DNA of 64,000 nt from contig CAVVNF010000008.1 in the NCBI GenBank assembly GCA_963749535.1, positions 1-64,000 on the forward strand, written 5' to 3'. Source of the DNA: Chersky-299 sp963749535 (GTDB lineage: Bacteria > Actinomycetota > Thermoleophilia > RBG-16-64-13). This document shows, piece by piece, positions 39,419 to 49,127 of the stretch. Made by a program: the position numbers and the translations under genes. A model generated the notes under the pieces. The model ran no database searches. It saw only the letters and a list, made by a program, of their open reading frames with translations, and was not told the DNA's origin. The stretch's first letter is position 1, and each line of letters opens with the position of its first letter.

Positions 39419-40923
39419 TCTATGGTTGAGGGCGGTTTGCTCGAGATGTCTAGAACCACGCGGTTGACGCCGGCGACCTCGTTGATGATGCGATTCGAGA
39501 TCCGTTCCAAAAGATCGTGCGGGAGCCGCGCCCAATCGGCCGTCATGGCGTCGTCCGACGTGACCGCGCGGACGACGATCGGGTATGCATACGTGCGCTC
39601 GTCGCCCATGACTCCGACGCTCCGGATCGCAGGCAGCACAGCGAACGATTGCCATATCTCTCTGTACAGCCCGGCACGCTTGATCTCCTCCAGAAGGACC
39701 GCGTCGGCTTCCTGCAGGATGCGCAGGCGTTCTTCGTCGACTTCCCCGATGATGCGAATGGCCAGCCCAGGTCCCGGGAACGGCTGGCGCCAGACTATGT
39801 TCTCTGGAAGACCGAGCTCCTCGCCTACCACGCGTACTTCATCCTTGAAGAGCATCCTCAGCGGTTCCACCAGCTCGAAATCGATGTCTTCGGGCAGACC
39901 CCCGACATTGTGATGCGACTTAATCTTGGCGGCTTCCCGAGTGCCCGATTCGATGACGTCCGAGTAAAGAGTGCCTTGGACCAGGAACTTCGCCTTGCCT
40001 ATCCTCCGCGACTCCTCCTCGAATGTGCGGATGAATTCCTCGCCGATGATCTTGCGTTTCTGCTCCGGTTCCGAAACGCCGGCGAGTCTGCTCAGAAACC
40101 GCTCCTTCGCCATCGCATGCACGAGAGGCACGTGAAAATGCCGGCGGAACGTGTCCTCGACCTCTTCGCCTTCGTTCTTGCGCATGAACCCGTGGTCCAC
40201 GAAGATGCACGTGAGTTGGTCGCCGACAGCTTTGTACGTGAGCAGCGCCGCCACCGCTGAGTCCACGCCCCCGGACAGGCCACACACGATGCGCTCAGTA
40301 CCCACTTGGGTCTGGATGCGCTTGACCGCGTCCTCGATGATGGACACCGGAGTCCAGGTGGGCGCGATGTCGCAGATCTTGTACAAGAAATTCTTGAGCA
40401 GCTCCTGGCCGTAGGCAGTGTGCCGCACTTCCGGGTGAAACTGCACGCCGTAGAGCTGCGCGACGGTATCCTCCATCGCCGCCACCGGGAGCAGATCGCT
40501 TTGGGCGGTCACGACAAAACCGGCCGGCGCCTCGGTGACCGAGTCCCCGTGGCTCATCCAGCAGGCCATTTCCTGCGGCATGCCGTCGAGCAAACGGCCG
40601 CGATCGATGACCCTGACCACCGTGCCGCCATACTCGGCGGAATCGAGGCGGGCCACCCGGCCCCCTCTCAACTTGGCGATCAGCTGGAGGCCGTAGCATA
40701 TGCCGAGTATCGGAACGCCAAGATCGAACATCTGCGGATCGATGGTGGGCGCATTGGGCTCGTTGACGCTGCGCGGGCCTCCCGACAGGATTATGCCCGC
40801 GGGATCCGCCGCCCTGATCTGCTCTGCAGGCGTGTCGTACGGGATGAGCTCCGAGTAGACCCGGCACTCCCGGACCCTGCGTGCGATCAACTGCGCGTAC
40901 TGGCCGCCGAAATCGATGACCAA
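39409..40923 (-). CDS. guaA: GMP synthase (glutamine-hydrolysing)
   Basis: Converts XMP to GMP. The N-terminal glutamine amidotransferase domain shows VIDFGGQYAQLIARRVRE, the nucleophile region ILGICYGLQL and GVQFHPEVRHT. The ATP-pyrophosphatase domain has the PP-loop GLSGGVDSAVAALL at residues about 220, and the C-terminal dimerisation domain ends in PPSTIEWE, the usual C-terminus. 504 residues. TTG 40923 is the only available start; residues KVL just upstream are also conserved in many homologues, so the true start may be a few codons earlier. Confidence 0.96.
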   Translation of the reverse strand: MVIDFGGQYAQLIARRVRECRVYSELIPYDTPAEQIRAADPAGIILSGGPRSVNEPNAPTIDPQMFDLGVPILGICYGLQLIAKLRGGRVARLDSAEYGGTVVRVIDRGRLLDGMPQEMACWMSHGDSVTEAPAGFVVTAQSDLLPVAAMEDTVAQLYGVQFHPEVRHTAYGQELLKNFLYKICDIAPTWTPVSIIEDAVKRIQTQVGTERIVCGLSGGVDSAVAALLTYKAVGDQLTCIFVDHGFMRKNEGEEVEDTFRRHFHVPLVHAMAKERFLSRLAGVSEPEQKRKIIGEEFIRTFEEESRRIGKAKFLVQGTLYSDVIESGTREAAKIKSHHNVGGLPEDIDFELVEPLRMLFKDEVRVVGEELGLPENIVWRQPFPGPGLAIRIIGEVDEERLRILQEADAVLLEEIKRAGLYREIWQSFAVLPAIRSVGVMGDERTYAYPIVVRAVTSDDAMTADWARLPHDLLERISNRIINEVAGVNRVVLDISSKPPSTIEWE

Positions 40924-40945
40924 GACCTTCCTGATCCCCTGGCCG

Positions 40946-41896
40946 TCAGCCTTCAGAATGCACCTCCTCGATCTCCACTATCCTGGCCAACTCGACAGCG
41001 TCTTTCGGTGAGAACACCCCGGCCCCGAAATGGCCGAGATTCGCTGCCGCGCAACCGAGGCCGAAACGTAGGCATTCCTCGGGTCCGCCGCCCTCCGCGA
41101 GTCTTACGGCGTATCCCCCCACGAGCGCATCGCCCCAGCCTACCGGCGAGACCATTTCTCGAGGAGGTAGCTTTGCCACGAACGTCCGTGGGGTGTCTCC
41201 ATCCATGAGCTCGGCGACGCAACCATACCGATAGCTGATGACGGCAGAGCCGCTGCCCATCTCGCGCATCCGCCGCACCGCGTGGAGCATGTCCTCGACC
41301 CCATTGAACTCGTAGCCAATAAGGCCTTCGGCGTCCACTTGCTTCGGGAAGATGAAATCCGGGCCGGCTTTGATCCCCAGTCGAAGAGGTTCGGTGTACG
41401 TGTAGAAGAAGACGGTCAAGCCCAGACGCTTGAGTCTCTGGATCATCTCCATGTATACGCCGTCGTCCAGGGCACGGGGCAACGTCCCCCCGACTATCGC
41501 GATGTCGGCCGCCTTACCCAGGTACTCGAGCTTGTCCATCATCAGCGCGAGCTCCTCGGGTCTGATCTCTGGCCCCATCTCGTTTATCTCGGTTATCGTG
41601 TTGTTCGTTGGGTCCACCACAGCCGTGGACGTGCGGGACTCACCCCGGATACGCACGAAATCGCACAAGATCCCTTCGGCGTTGAGGTTGCTGAGGATCT
41701 GCTCTCCCCGACCGCCGCCGAGGAAGCCTGTCGCGATGACCGGCCGCCCCAGGGTCTTCACGACCCGGGCCACGTTGATGCCCTTGCCGCCGGGGAGAAC
41801 CACCGTGTCGGTAGCCCTATGGCGATACCCGGCCTGGAAGTTCGGCACCGTCATGGTCCGATCCAGAGCTGGGTTCAGCGTTATCGTCAAGATCAT
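40946..41896 (-). CDS. PfkB-family sugar-phosphate kinase (1-phosphofructokinase-like)
   Basis: 316-residue ribokinase-family kinase most like 1-phosphofructokinase / tagatose-6-phosphate kinase: LTITLNPALDRT at the N-terminus, the LPGGKGINVARV signature 1, and TITEINEMGPEI. The C-terminal signature reads SPVGWGDALVGG, where the usual G[AS]GD has a tryptophan before GD; the catalytic Asp is kept. Another oddity is MVSPV in place of the usual DTTGAG region. Sits between guaA and the D-Ala carboxypeptidase; no PTS gene is nearby, so a fructose role is uncertain. Confidence 0.8.
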   Translation of the reverse strand: MILTITLNPALDRTMTVPNFQAGYRHRATDTVVLPGGKGINVARVVKTLGRPVIATGFLGGGRGEQILSNLNAEGILCDFVRIRGESRTSTAVVDPTNNTITEINEMGPEIRPEELALMMDKLEYLGKAADIAIVGGTLPRALDDGVYMEMIQRLKRLGLTVFFYTYTEPLRLGIKAGPDFIFPKQVDAEGLIGYEFNGVEDMLHAVRRMREMGSGSAVISYRYGCVAELMDGDTPRTFVAKLPPREMVSPVGWGDALVGGYAVRLAEGGGPEECLRFGLGCAAANLGHFGAGVFSPKDAVELARIVEIEEVHSEG

Positions 41897-41903
41897 TCTG
41901 ATG

Positions 41904-43233
41904 TCAACCGCCCAGCCATTTCGTCAGACGGTGCCAAAAGTAGGCCGCCTTAAGACCAAGCGTCACCTTGGCGACCGAGCGTGCCGCCACCAAATCCACC
42001 GAGGCCACCTGCAGTCCCCCTGCCGTGTACAGGACCTTCCCGTAGACCTGGCCAGCTTGGACAGGGAGCACCAGATCGGGTTGAATACTCACTTTGCTCG
42101 TTACCTTGTCGCCCTTCAACACCGTCGCGTCGACCGACCGGTCCGTGACCAGTTCCAGTTTCTCGCCGAGGCGATACGGGAGAGCCATCTCCGCCGCAGG
42201 CACACCTTGCTGGACAAGAGTGATCTTCTGGTACTGCGCGAACCCGAACTGCAACAAAGCCTTGCTATCGGCCCAGCACGGAGGCTGAGTCTTCTCCCCC
42301 AGTACCACACCTATCAGCGAAGCGCCGTTCGACGTTCCGGACGCGACCAGGCAGAAGCCTGCCTTGCTCGTGTAGCCGGTCTTAATTCCCGTCACCCAGC
42401 TTACTGCGCCCAGCAGCTCGTTGTGGTTGCGAAAGGTCTCCGGTTTGGTGGCCCCAGGCATCGTGATCGACCAATTCACCGTACCAACGAGCTTGCGAAA
42501 TTCCGCGTTCTTCATGGCGTACTGCGCGAGGGTGGCGAGATCGCGAGCAGTGGAGTACCCAGGGGTGTAGCCTGGGGTGTCAAGACCGTGAGGGTTCGTG
42601 TAGTGAGTATTCGTAAGCCCAAGTTGCGCTGCCTTGGCGTTCATTTTGGCGACGAATGCAGCCTCGGAGCCGGCAGAAGCCTCCGCGAGCACCACGCCCG
42701 CGTCATTAGCACTATGCACCATGAGCGCGTAGAGCATCTGCTCCACCGTGAACTTCTGGCCGGCCTTGACGCCCAACTGCGACTCGTTCGTGGCCTCGGC
42801 TAGCTTCGACGCAGTGACCACCCGGTCCAGGGGCAACGACTCAATAGCCAAGATGCACGTCATGATTTTCGTCGTGGAAGCGATCTGCCTCCGCGCGTTG
42901 GCATTTCGTGAGTAGATCACGCGTCCGGAATTGACATCTATGAGAATCGCGGCGGCAGCACTGAGCGAGGGCGCGGAGACGGTGGTCTTTGTCGTGCCGG
43001 AAGCACTCGGTCGCTTGCGCGGTTCCGGTGGTCGGACTGCCCGTTCCGGTGCCGACCGTGGTCGTGGTCGAGGGTTGGCCTGCCGGCTGCAGCGTGGTAG
43101 CTGTGACGGCCAGATTGGTAGTCGTCGTCGTGCCCCACGCGATCCCGCCCAGAGTGGCGACGGAGATCAAGAGTGCAAGCAGGATGACGAGTACCGGGAC
43201 TACCCAGCCCCGTCTCTTCGACACGGCAATCAT
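41904..43233 (-). CDS. D-alanyl-D-alanine carboxypeptidase (S11 family), frame broken once
   Basis: Penicillin-binding protein 5/DacF type that trims stem-peptide D-Ala. The N-terminus has a signal-anchor helix (VVPVLVILLALLISVATLGGIAW) and a Thr/Pro/Gly-rich linker. The catalytic domain carries SxxK (ASTTKIM), SxN (HSANDAG) and KTG (GIKTGYTSKAG). A C-terminal domain follows. An extra base near 42990 separates the linker from the catalytic domain; corrected length is about 442. It is membrane-anchored, facing outside. Confidence 0.92.
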
Positions 43234-43376
43234 GGCCCGGAGTATAGCATGGGCCTAGTCGACGCCCTGAGGGCCCGTGCTCGAAAAGTGCGACGCCAAC
43301 CGGGGAGCCGGCGGGACATGCGAGACCCGATGTTAGAATATTCGAGCGCCGGTAGAAGCGATGGGGAGGAGGGACG

Positions 43377-44135
43377 ATCGCCGAAGCATTCAGCCGCGCC
43401 TGGAGCCGGCTGATCCGCAAGCAATGGCTTATCCTCTACCCCATTGCCCTTGCCGTGATCAATGCGGCTGCATTTCTTGCTGTGTATGCCGCAGATGGCG
43501 GGCGGTTGCAGTGGGGAGCCTTCCTCAACGCGGCATTTGACCGGGAACTATTCGTCCACGACCACTTCTTGAGCGGGCTGTCGCTCACCCCGGCATTGGG
43601 CGTCGCCATCTTCGTGGGCCTGGCGGTGTGCGTGCTGGCCGCTATGATCCGGGCGCCCTACTTCCGGGCGATCGCCGGTCACGGATATCCCCGGGCACCG
43701 CGATCCTGGAATGAGATCGCCCAACTGTCGCTCTTCTACCTGTTCGCGAACCTGGCCCTTTGGCTGGTGCCGTTGGCGGCCCCGTCGCAGGGAGCGTTGA
43801 CTCAGTTGGTTCTTTTCGCCGCCTTGCTCGTCACCATACTCATTGCTTTTGCCGACTACGCGATCGTATTTGAAGAGTTGGCGTTCATGCCTGCCTTACG
43901 CCGAAGCTTTCAGCTGGTCCGCCGCCGCTGGATCCCAGTGGTCGTGGTGATCATCGTCTATCAACTGGTGGATCTGGGCCTGCATTCCCTTTACAAACTC
44001 TATTACGGGGGGACGAACCGCGTGTTCGTGCTGCTGCCGCTGAGTCAACTCCTCGTGGACTCGCTCCTCGTCCTCTTCGTCGACCTTCTGCTCATCTTCC
44101 TGTACGAGCAGGCGCGCCAGGCGGCGCAGGCCTAG
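43377..44135 (+). CDS. Polytopic membrane protein, function unknown
   Basis: About 252 residues with five to six transmembrane helices (residues roughly 24-42, 70-92, 113-135, 141-160, 185-205, 222-245 in the longest reading) and Arg-rich loops (RRSFQLVRRRW). Coding context begins upstream of the first standard start (GTG 43455): helix one starts before it, and AGGAGGG lies at 43367-43373 followed by ACGATC, where no ATG/GTG/TTG stands. A base error may hide the true start. Fold resembles small uncharacterised membrane proteins; I do not recognise the family. Confidence 0.6.
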   Translation: MAEAFSRAWSRLIRKQWLILYPIALAVINAAAFLAVYAADGGRLQWGAFLNAAFDRELFVHDHFLSGLSLTPALGVAIFVGLAVCVLAAMIRAPYFRAIAGHGYPRAPRSWNEIAQLSLFYLFANLALWLVPLAAPSQGALTQLVLFAALLVTILIAFADYAIVFEELAFMPALRRSFQLVRRRWIPVVVVIIVYQLVDLGLHSLYKLYYGGTNRVFVLLPLSQLLVDSLLVLFVDLLLIFLYEQARQAAQA

Positions 44136-44150
44136 CAGCCTTCGAGCCGA

Positions 44151-44351
44151 TCACAGCTGTATCCGCACCGTTGGCGTTGTCGTCGTGGGTGCGGCGGGAT
44201 GCTCCTGACGCCCGCCCGTGCCCACGAGCCCCCCGAGAACCAGGGCGCTGATCACTCCCACCACTACGACGAGCGCCAGAAACGGCAGCACCTTCTTCCA
44301 CCACACACCGTCTCGATCTGATGTCTCGGTCTCGAACGAATCGTCATCCAC
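44151..44351 (-). CDS. Small single-pass membrane protein
   Basis: 66 residues: acidic N-terminus (MDDDSFETETSDRDG), one transmembrane helix (VLPFLALVVVVGVISALVLGGLV, about 21-43), then a Thr/Pro-rich tail facing out. GTG 44351 overlaps the pyrF stop, so it is coupled to pyrF. No known family. It is convergent with the membrane protein gene at 43.4-44.1 kb. Confidence 0.6.
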   Translation of the reverse strand: MDDDSFETETSDRDGVWWKKVLPFLALVVVVGVISALVLGGLVGTGGRQEHPAAPTTTTPTVRIQL

Positions 44352-45246
44352 GGCCGGAAGCCTCCCAGAGCGCGGTGCGCATAGCCGCCGCTTCAGCGCG
44401 GGCGGCGTCCACCCACGTACCCTCGCGTTTCCTGTACGCGTACAAGATAGCTCGGGCAGAGTTCACCACGGCGCCGGTTCCAGCGGCATCGAACACTCCT
44501 ATCAAGTCACCGGCCCGCGCTCCCTGGGCACCGTAACCGGGTACGAGGAAGAGGACCCCGGGCATCCTGCGCCGCAGTTCGGCCGCCTGTTCCGGGTGCG
44601 TCCCCCCTACCACCGCGCCGACCGACCGGTAGCCTCGCTCTCCCTGCGTTCCCGCTCCCCAGTTTCCGACCATGTCCGCCACTCTTTGGTAGACCGTCTC
44701 GCCCGACTGCAGCAGCAAGTCTTGGAGCTCGCTGGAGCTGGGATTGGATGTCTTCACAAGCACGAAAACGCCCTTGCCGTTCTCTCGCGCCCTCAGGAAG
44801 AACGGTTCCAACCCATCTGTGCCGAACCATGGGTTCGCGGTCACGGCATCCGCGCCCGCGACGTCGAGGTGCGCCTTAGCGTAAGCCTCAGCGGTACTGC
44901 CGATATCGCCACGCTTGACGTCGGCGATCACCAGATACCCGAGTTGTTGGCCAAGACGAATCAAGTCCTGATAGAGCTCGTAGCCCGCGTGACCCAAGGC
45001 CTCGAAGTAGGCGGCCTGGATCTTGACCGCCACGACTTCGCACTCGAGAGCGTGCAGAAGGGTCAGCAGGAACTCCCGGAAGCAGGCGATGACCATCTCA
45101 GTCTCGGTGCCATAGCTCAGTCCGGCGTGCTTATCCCTCACGGCGGGCGGAAGAAGTGAGAAGTCCGGATCCAGCCCCAGAACGACATGGGACCGCTTAC
45201 TGTCGACAGCCTGCAACAAACGATCAGCAAAGTTGACGCTGTCCAC
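44344..45246 (-). CDS. pyrF: Orotidine 5'-phosphate decarboxylase (type 2)
   Basis: Last step of UMP synthesis. This is the longer mycobacterial-type PyrF (300 residues). Landmarks are HVVLGLDPDFSLLPP, VKIQAAYFEALG, the VIADVKRGDIGSTAEAYA catalytic block (Lys and Asp pair), VKTSNPSS and LVPGYGAQG. Located near pyrE with hup between; the rest of the pyr pathway is not here. Confidence 0.94.
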   Translation of the reverse strand: MDSVNFADRLLQAVDSKRSHVVLGLDPDFSLLPPAVRDKHAGLSYGTETEMVIACFREFLLTLLHALECEVVAVKIQAAYFEALGHAGYELYQDLIRLGQQLGYLVIADVKRGDIGSTAEAYAKAHLDVAGADAVTANPWFGTDGLEPFFLRARENGKGVFVLVKTSNPSSSELQDLLLQSGETVYQRVADMVGNWGAGTQGERGYRSVGAVVGGTHPEQAAELRRRMPGVLFLVPGYGAQGARAGDLIGVFDAAGTGAVVNSARAILYAYRKREGTWVDAARAEAAAMRTALWEASGRG

Positions 45247-45274
45247 GTGGCCACCCCCTGACGGTGGAAAAGAA

Positions 45275-45295
45275 AGGGCCGCTGGCAGCGGCCCT
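45275..45295 (-). terminator. Rho-independent terminator of hup
   Basis: Perfect 9-bp stem AGGGCCGCT / AGCGGCCCT with a 3-base loop, followed on the minus strand by TTTCTTTTCC. It sits 24 bases after the hup stop and before pyrF, so pyrF needs its own promoter or read-through. Confidence 0.85.
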
Positions 45296-45318
45296 GGCTA
45301 AACACGGGAGCGTGAGTG

Positions 45319-45591
45319 CTACTTGACGGCGTTCTTCAGAGCAAGACCCGCGCTGAACTTGGGAACGGTGCTGGCCGGGATCTTGATTTTGGCTTTGGTC
45401 TGCGGGTTGATGCCGTCGCGTGCTTCACGTTTTTGGACGTAGAACTTGCCGAAACCCGTGAACTGAACGTCCTCCCCCTTTTTCAGCGAGTCCGTGACGA
45501 CCTCCACAAACGCGTCGACGACACCCGCGGCGTCCTTCTTGCTCATGCCGGCCTTTGCGGCGAGCTTATCCACGAAATCCGACTTGGTCAC
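45319..45591 (-). CDS. hup: HU-family DNA-binding protein
   Basis: 90-residue nucleoid protein: MTKSDFVDKLAAKAG start, the DAFVEVVTDSLKKGEDVQFTGFG core and an INPQTKAKIKIPAS arm with the DNA-intercalating proline region. GTG 45591 has GGGAGG 6 bases upstream. Followed by a strong terminator. Basic, cytoplasmic. Length is that of canonical HU, without the Lys-rich tail typical of many actinobacterial HupB proteins. Confidence 0.96.
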   Translation of the reverse strand: MTKSDFVDKLAAKAGMSKKDAAGVVDAFVEVVTDSLKKGEDVQFTGFGKFYVQKREARDGINPQTKAKIKIPASTVPKFSAGLALKNAVK

Positions 45592-45691
45592 AGCTACCTC
45601 CCTTTGTACACGCCGTTCCTTTTTACCTTACCAAATGCCCTGGACCCCACACAAGGACTTTTTGCGCTGGGAGAGGGCAAAAACGCCACTA

Positions 45692-46240
45692 CTACCTAAG
45701 TTGACCGACCCCGAGCTCGGAAGAAGTGAACAATGGGCGAAGGGTAAGCCCCGCGGCCGCCGCGGCTTCGGCTCCTCCCTCCTCCCTATCGACCACGCAG
45801 AAAAGATCCTCGACTATCAGATCTGACTCCCGGAGGGCCTCAGCCGCCATGATGGCGGCACCTCCGGAAGTGACGATGTCCTCAACCAGAGCGATCCGCT
45901 CTCCCGGCACCCAGCGACCCTCGATGCGTTTGCTCGTCCCATAATCCTTGGACTGTTTCCTCACTAGGAGCAGAGGGAGCCCCAGTTCCAGGGAAAGGCC
46001 AGCGCCCAGGATCACGCCACCCAATTCGGGCGCTGCAAGCCGCTGATACTCCACCCCCGATGCAAGCTGGTTGCGGACCAACATCGCCATCTCATGGACT
46101 ATCCCACGCAGCACGCGCGGCTCAGTCTCGAACAGATACTTGTCGAGATAGTAGCGGCTACGCTTCCCCGAACGCAGAACGAAATCCCCTTCCAAGTAAG
46201 CAGCCGCCATGAGCAGTTTCCCTAATGACTCCTTTTCCAC
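45692..46240 (-). CDS. pyrE: Orotate phosphoribosyltransferase
   Basis: Forms OMP from orotate and PRPP. The PRPP-binding loop is visible as IALVEDIVTSGGAA, with FVLRSGKRSRYYLDKY near the N-terminus and AAPELGGVILG. GTG 46240 is chosen for GGGGAGGG 3-9 bases upstream; length 182. It comes 47 bases after tldE. Confidence 0.92.
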   Translation of the reverse strand: MEKESLGKLLMAAAYLEGDFVLRSGKRSRYYLDKYLFETEPRVLRGIVHEMAMLVRNQLASGVEYQRLAAPELGGVILGAGLSLELGLPLLLVRKQSKDYGTSKRIEGRWVPGERIALVEDIVTSGGAAIMAAEALRESDLIVEDLFCVVDREEGGAEAAAAAGLTLRPLFTSSELGVGQLR

Positions 46241-46287
46241 GCTCCCTCCCCGCTCGCTAGATGCGCTATCACGTGCTCGATCAACGA

Positions 46288-47649
46288 TCAGGTGCCGGAT
46301 ACCGCCACGCCTTCGACAGCGAACGAAGGGCAATAGACGCTCCCATACAGAGGCACCCAGCGGCTATCCGCGGCCACGTCGACGACGTTCCTCAGGAAAC
46401 CGAGAAAATCAGAGGCGATAGTGACTTCCCGCACGGGACGGCCGGCGGTCCCACTCTCGATCAAGCGGCCGGTTACGCCCACGCTGAGTTCGCCACTTAT
46501 CGGATTAACGCCGGAGTGTAGCCCGGAGACACTCTCGACGTAGAGACCGTCACCGACCCGGGCCAGGAGTTGATCGAGCGTGCCCTCACCCGGAGCCAGA
46601 ACGAGGTTCGTGCTCCCCACACCCGGCAATCCCCTGTACGAGCCGCGGGAAGCGTTCCCGCTGGAGGAAGTCCCGGCTCCTTGCCTTCGCGCCGTGTACG
46701 TGTTGTGGAGAAACGAGGTCAGGACTCCCCCGGAGATAAGCGGCGTCCGTTGCTGGGGTACGCCTTCGCCGTCGAAGGGGCTGGTACCCATTCCGCCTGC
46801 GGCCAAGCCGTCGTCCAGAAGGTGGACCCGTGAAGAAGCCACAGCCTGGCCGATAAGCTCTGCGAAGATCGAGCGTCCTTTCTGCACAGCGTCCGCTCCG
46901 AAAGCCGGACTTATCATGGCCAGCAAAGCAGCGGCGACATCCCGGTCGAAGACCACTGTGCGCGTCGCGGTCGGGCATGGAGCGGCCCCCAGGAGGACCC
47001 GGGCCTTGCCGGCCGCTTCGAGTCCCGCAGAGAGCGGGTCCAGGTCGGCGGGCTCACGACCCGCGCTGAAACCCTGGCCCGACTCGAGTTCGCCACCCCG
47101 CCTCGCGTGAGCAAGCAGGTAGAGGTAGCAGAAAGTCTGTTCCGACGCGGCTTCGACGCCTTCGCTCGAGACTATCGCGATGCTGGCTTCACTCTCAGCG
47201 TAGGTGGTCTCCTCTACCGATTCGATCTCGGACTCGGCAAGGGCCGTCGCCTCCGCGTCCATCGCGAGTCTCACCTTATCGGCAAGGGCCGTCCCCGAAA
47301 CGCCTTCCTTCCACAGCCCCGGGACTTCGGCATATGTCGCGGGCCCGGGAAGCCCGACATAAGGATCCGGGTCGGAGGCGCGAGCGTTGGCCACTGCCTC
47401 CGCGACCACCCCGTCGATCCCAGCGGCGCTCAGGTCACCCGTGTACGCGTATCCGCGCCTTTCGTCCACGATCGCCCGCACCCCAAGCCCTCGCGGTTCG
47501 GCCGCGGCCACAGACTCCACCTCGCCACCAAAGACTTTGATAGACAGAGTCCTGCCGAACTGCACGTAGACTTCGAGACCAAGCCCCGGCCGTTGCCCAC
47601 GTTCCAGGGCCGCTCGAGCCAATTCCAATGGGGTGCCCGCCACCATCAT
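46288..47649 (-). CDS. tldE: TldD/PmbA family protein (TldE-like partner)
   Basis: 453 residues; forms with TldD a heterodimeric metalloprotease that in other bacteria cuts unfolded or modified peptides (microcin maturation, CcdA). Typical features are a FGGEVESVAAAEPRGLGVRAI strand in the N-half, VVFDRDVAAALLAM, and the C-terminal GVNPISGELSVGVTGRLIE block. It lacks the HExxxH of the partner, as TldE does. It starts 26 bases after tldD. Confidence 0.9.
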   Translation of the reverse strand: MMVAGTPLELARAALERGQRPGLGLEVYVQFGRTLSIKVFGGEVESVAAAEPRGLGVRAIVDERRGYAYTGDLSAAGIDGVVAEAVANARASDPDPYVGLPGPATYAEVPGLWKEGVSGTALADKVRLAMDAEATALAESEIESVEETTYAESEASIAIVSSEGVEAASEQTFCYLYLLAHARRGGELESGQGFSAGREPADLDPLSAGLEAAGKARVLLGAAPCPTATRTVVFDRDVAAALLAMISPAFGADAVQKGRSIFAELIGQAVASSRVHLLDDGLAAGGMGTSPFDGEGVPQQRTPLISGGVLTSFLHNTYTARRQGAGTSSSGNASRGSYRGLPGVGSTNLVLAPGEGTLDQLLARVGDGLYVESVSGLHSGVNPISGELSVGVTGRLIESGTAGRPVREVTIASDFLGFLRNVVDVAADSRWVPLYGSVYCPSFAVEGVAVSGT

Positions 47650-47674
47650 CGATAGACTCCCAGGCTCGCGACGA

Positions 47675-49084
47675 TCAAAGACTCGTTCCTCCCACTGTCA
47701 GCTCACGTATCCGGAGCGTGGGCTGGCCGCTCCCCACCGGGACCAACTGTCCCTCTTTGCCGCACATGCCCGCTTTCACGTCTAGGTCGTCGGCGATGGC
47801 GTCTATCGCCAGCAGCACCTCGACGCCGCTCCCGATGAGGGTAGCGCCCCGGACGGGAGCGCCGATCTTTCCGTTCTCGATGAGATACCCTTCGGCCACT
47901 CCAAACACAAAATCGCCCGTGGCCGGGTTGACTTCGCCGCCAGAGAGGCTCTTCGCATAAAGCGCACGAGGGGTATCGGCGATGATGTCTCCGCACGACG
48001 CCTCGCCCGGGCCGAAGTACGTGTTGGTCATTCTCGGATACGGCAGGTGACGGTAGTCTTGCCTTCGTCCGTTCCCGGTTGGTCGCATCCCGAGCTTCTC
48101 TCCCCTCAGTAGGTCCGTAAGATAGGTGCTCAGCACCCCCTCCTCGATGACCACGGTGCGCTCGCACGGCGTGCCCTCATCGTCGCAACCGGCGCTCCCC
48201 CACAGGCCGGCTCCAACGCCGTCGTCGTACGCGGATACGTGGCTAGGAGCCACGCGCTGGCCGAGCTTGCCCTCCCACACGCTGGTCTTCTTGAGAATGT
48301 AGTCGGCCTCAAGACCGTGCCCGCATGCCTCGTGGAACAACACGCCCCCAAACCCATTGGCGAGGATCACGGGCATGCGCCCGGCCGGCGCCGGAGAGGC
48401 TGACAGCATAGTGACCGCCTTTTCGGCAGCCTTCTGAGCCAATTCGCGGACGGCTGCTTCCCGGAACAGCTCGTAGCCCCCGTGGTGCGCCAAAGTCTCG
48501 CGACCGGTCTGGATGACGCCGTCCCGTTGAGCCGTCACGTTGACCGCTACCATCACCCGCGTGCGGTCGTCGGTGGCGAAACGCCCTCGGGAATTCGCTA
48601 CCCAGACCCGCTGCCGGTTCTCCGCGTACACAGCGGCGACCTGGCGGATCTCGCCGGACACGGCGCGCGCGGTCTCGTCGAGGAGACGGAGCAGAGCGGA
48701 CTTCGCAGACACATCCACGGACTCCGGCGCCACGAGCACTGTCTGACCTTCCGCTCCCCGCTTCTCGGTGAGCGCCACCGCGTCGACGACGCGGGCATCA
48801 GTCCCGGTGCTCAGCCGCCCGGCAAGGCTTTGCAGCGATAGCTCATCCACCGCGTCGACATAGCCGAAATACGTCGAGGGCCCTTTCACCACGCGAACGG
48901 AGCTGCCGCGATCTACGCCCGATACCACGTCCTCGATCTTTGCGTCTTCCAACCTCAGCGAGAGCGAGCGCCGGTCCTCCACGAAGAGCTCAGCAAAATC
49001 TCCACCTTTGCGGAGTGCTCGATGCAGAACGGCCGTCCCGAGTTCTTTGGGAAGCCCCGGAAAACCCGAATCTGGATCAGTCAT
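47675..49084 (-). CDS. tldD: TldD metalloprotease catalytic subunit
   Basis: 469 residues with the zinc motif HEACGHGLE at residues about 248-256, VILANGFGGVLFHE, the TNTYFGPGEAS segment and GEVNPATGDFVFGV. These match TldD, catalytic half of the TldD/TldE protease. The natural substrate is unknown here; no ribosomal peptide cluster is nearby. Operon with the roadblock pair upstream. Confidence 0.93.
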   Translation of the reverse strand: MTDPDSGFPGLPKELGTAVLHRALRKGGDFAELFVEDRRSLSLRLEDAKIEDVVSGVDRGSSVRVVKGPSTYFGYVDAVDELSLQSLAGRLSTGTDARVVDAVALTEKRGAEGQTVLVAPESVDVSAKSALLRLLDETARAVSGEIRQVAAVYAENRQRVWVANSRGRFATDDRTRVMVAVNVTAQRDGVIQTGRETLAHHGGYELFREAAVRELAQKAAEKAVTMLSASPAPAGRMPVILANGFGGVLFHEACGHGLEADYILKKTSVWEGKLGQRVAPSHVSAYDDGVGAGLWGSAGCDDEGTPCERTVVIEEGVLSTYLTDLLRGEKLGMRPTGNGRRQDYRHLPYPRMTNTYFGPGEASCGDIIADTPRALYAKSLSGGEVNPATGDFVFGVAEGYLIENGKIGAPVRGATLIGSGVEVLLAIDAIADDLDVKAGMCGKEGQLVPVGSGQPTLRIRELTVGGTSL

Positions 49085-49127
49085 GTGAGGGGTCCTTTGA
49101 AAGGCCCAGTGGTCAGCCTATGGGCCC

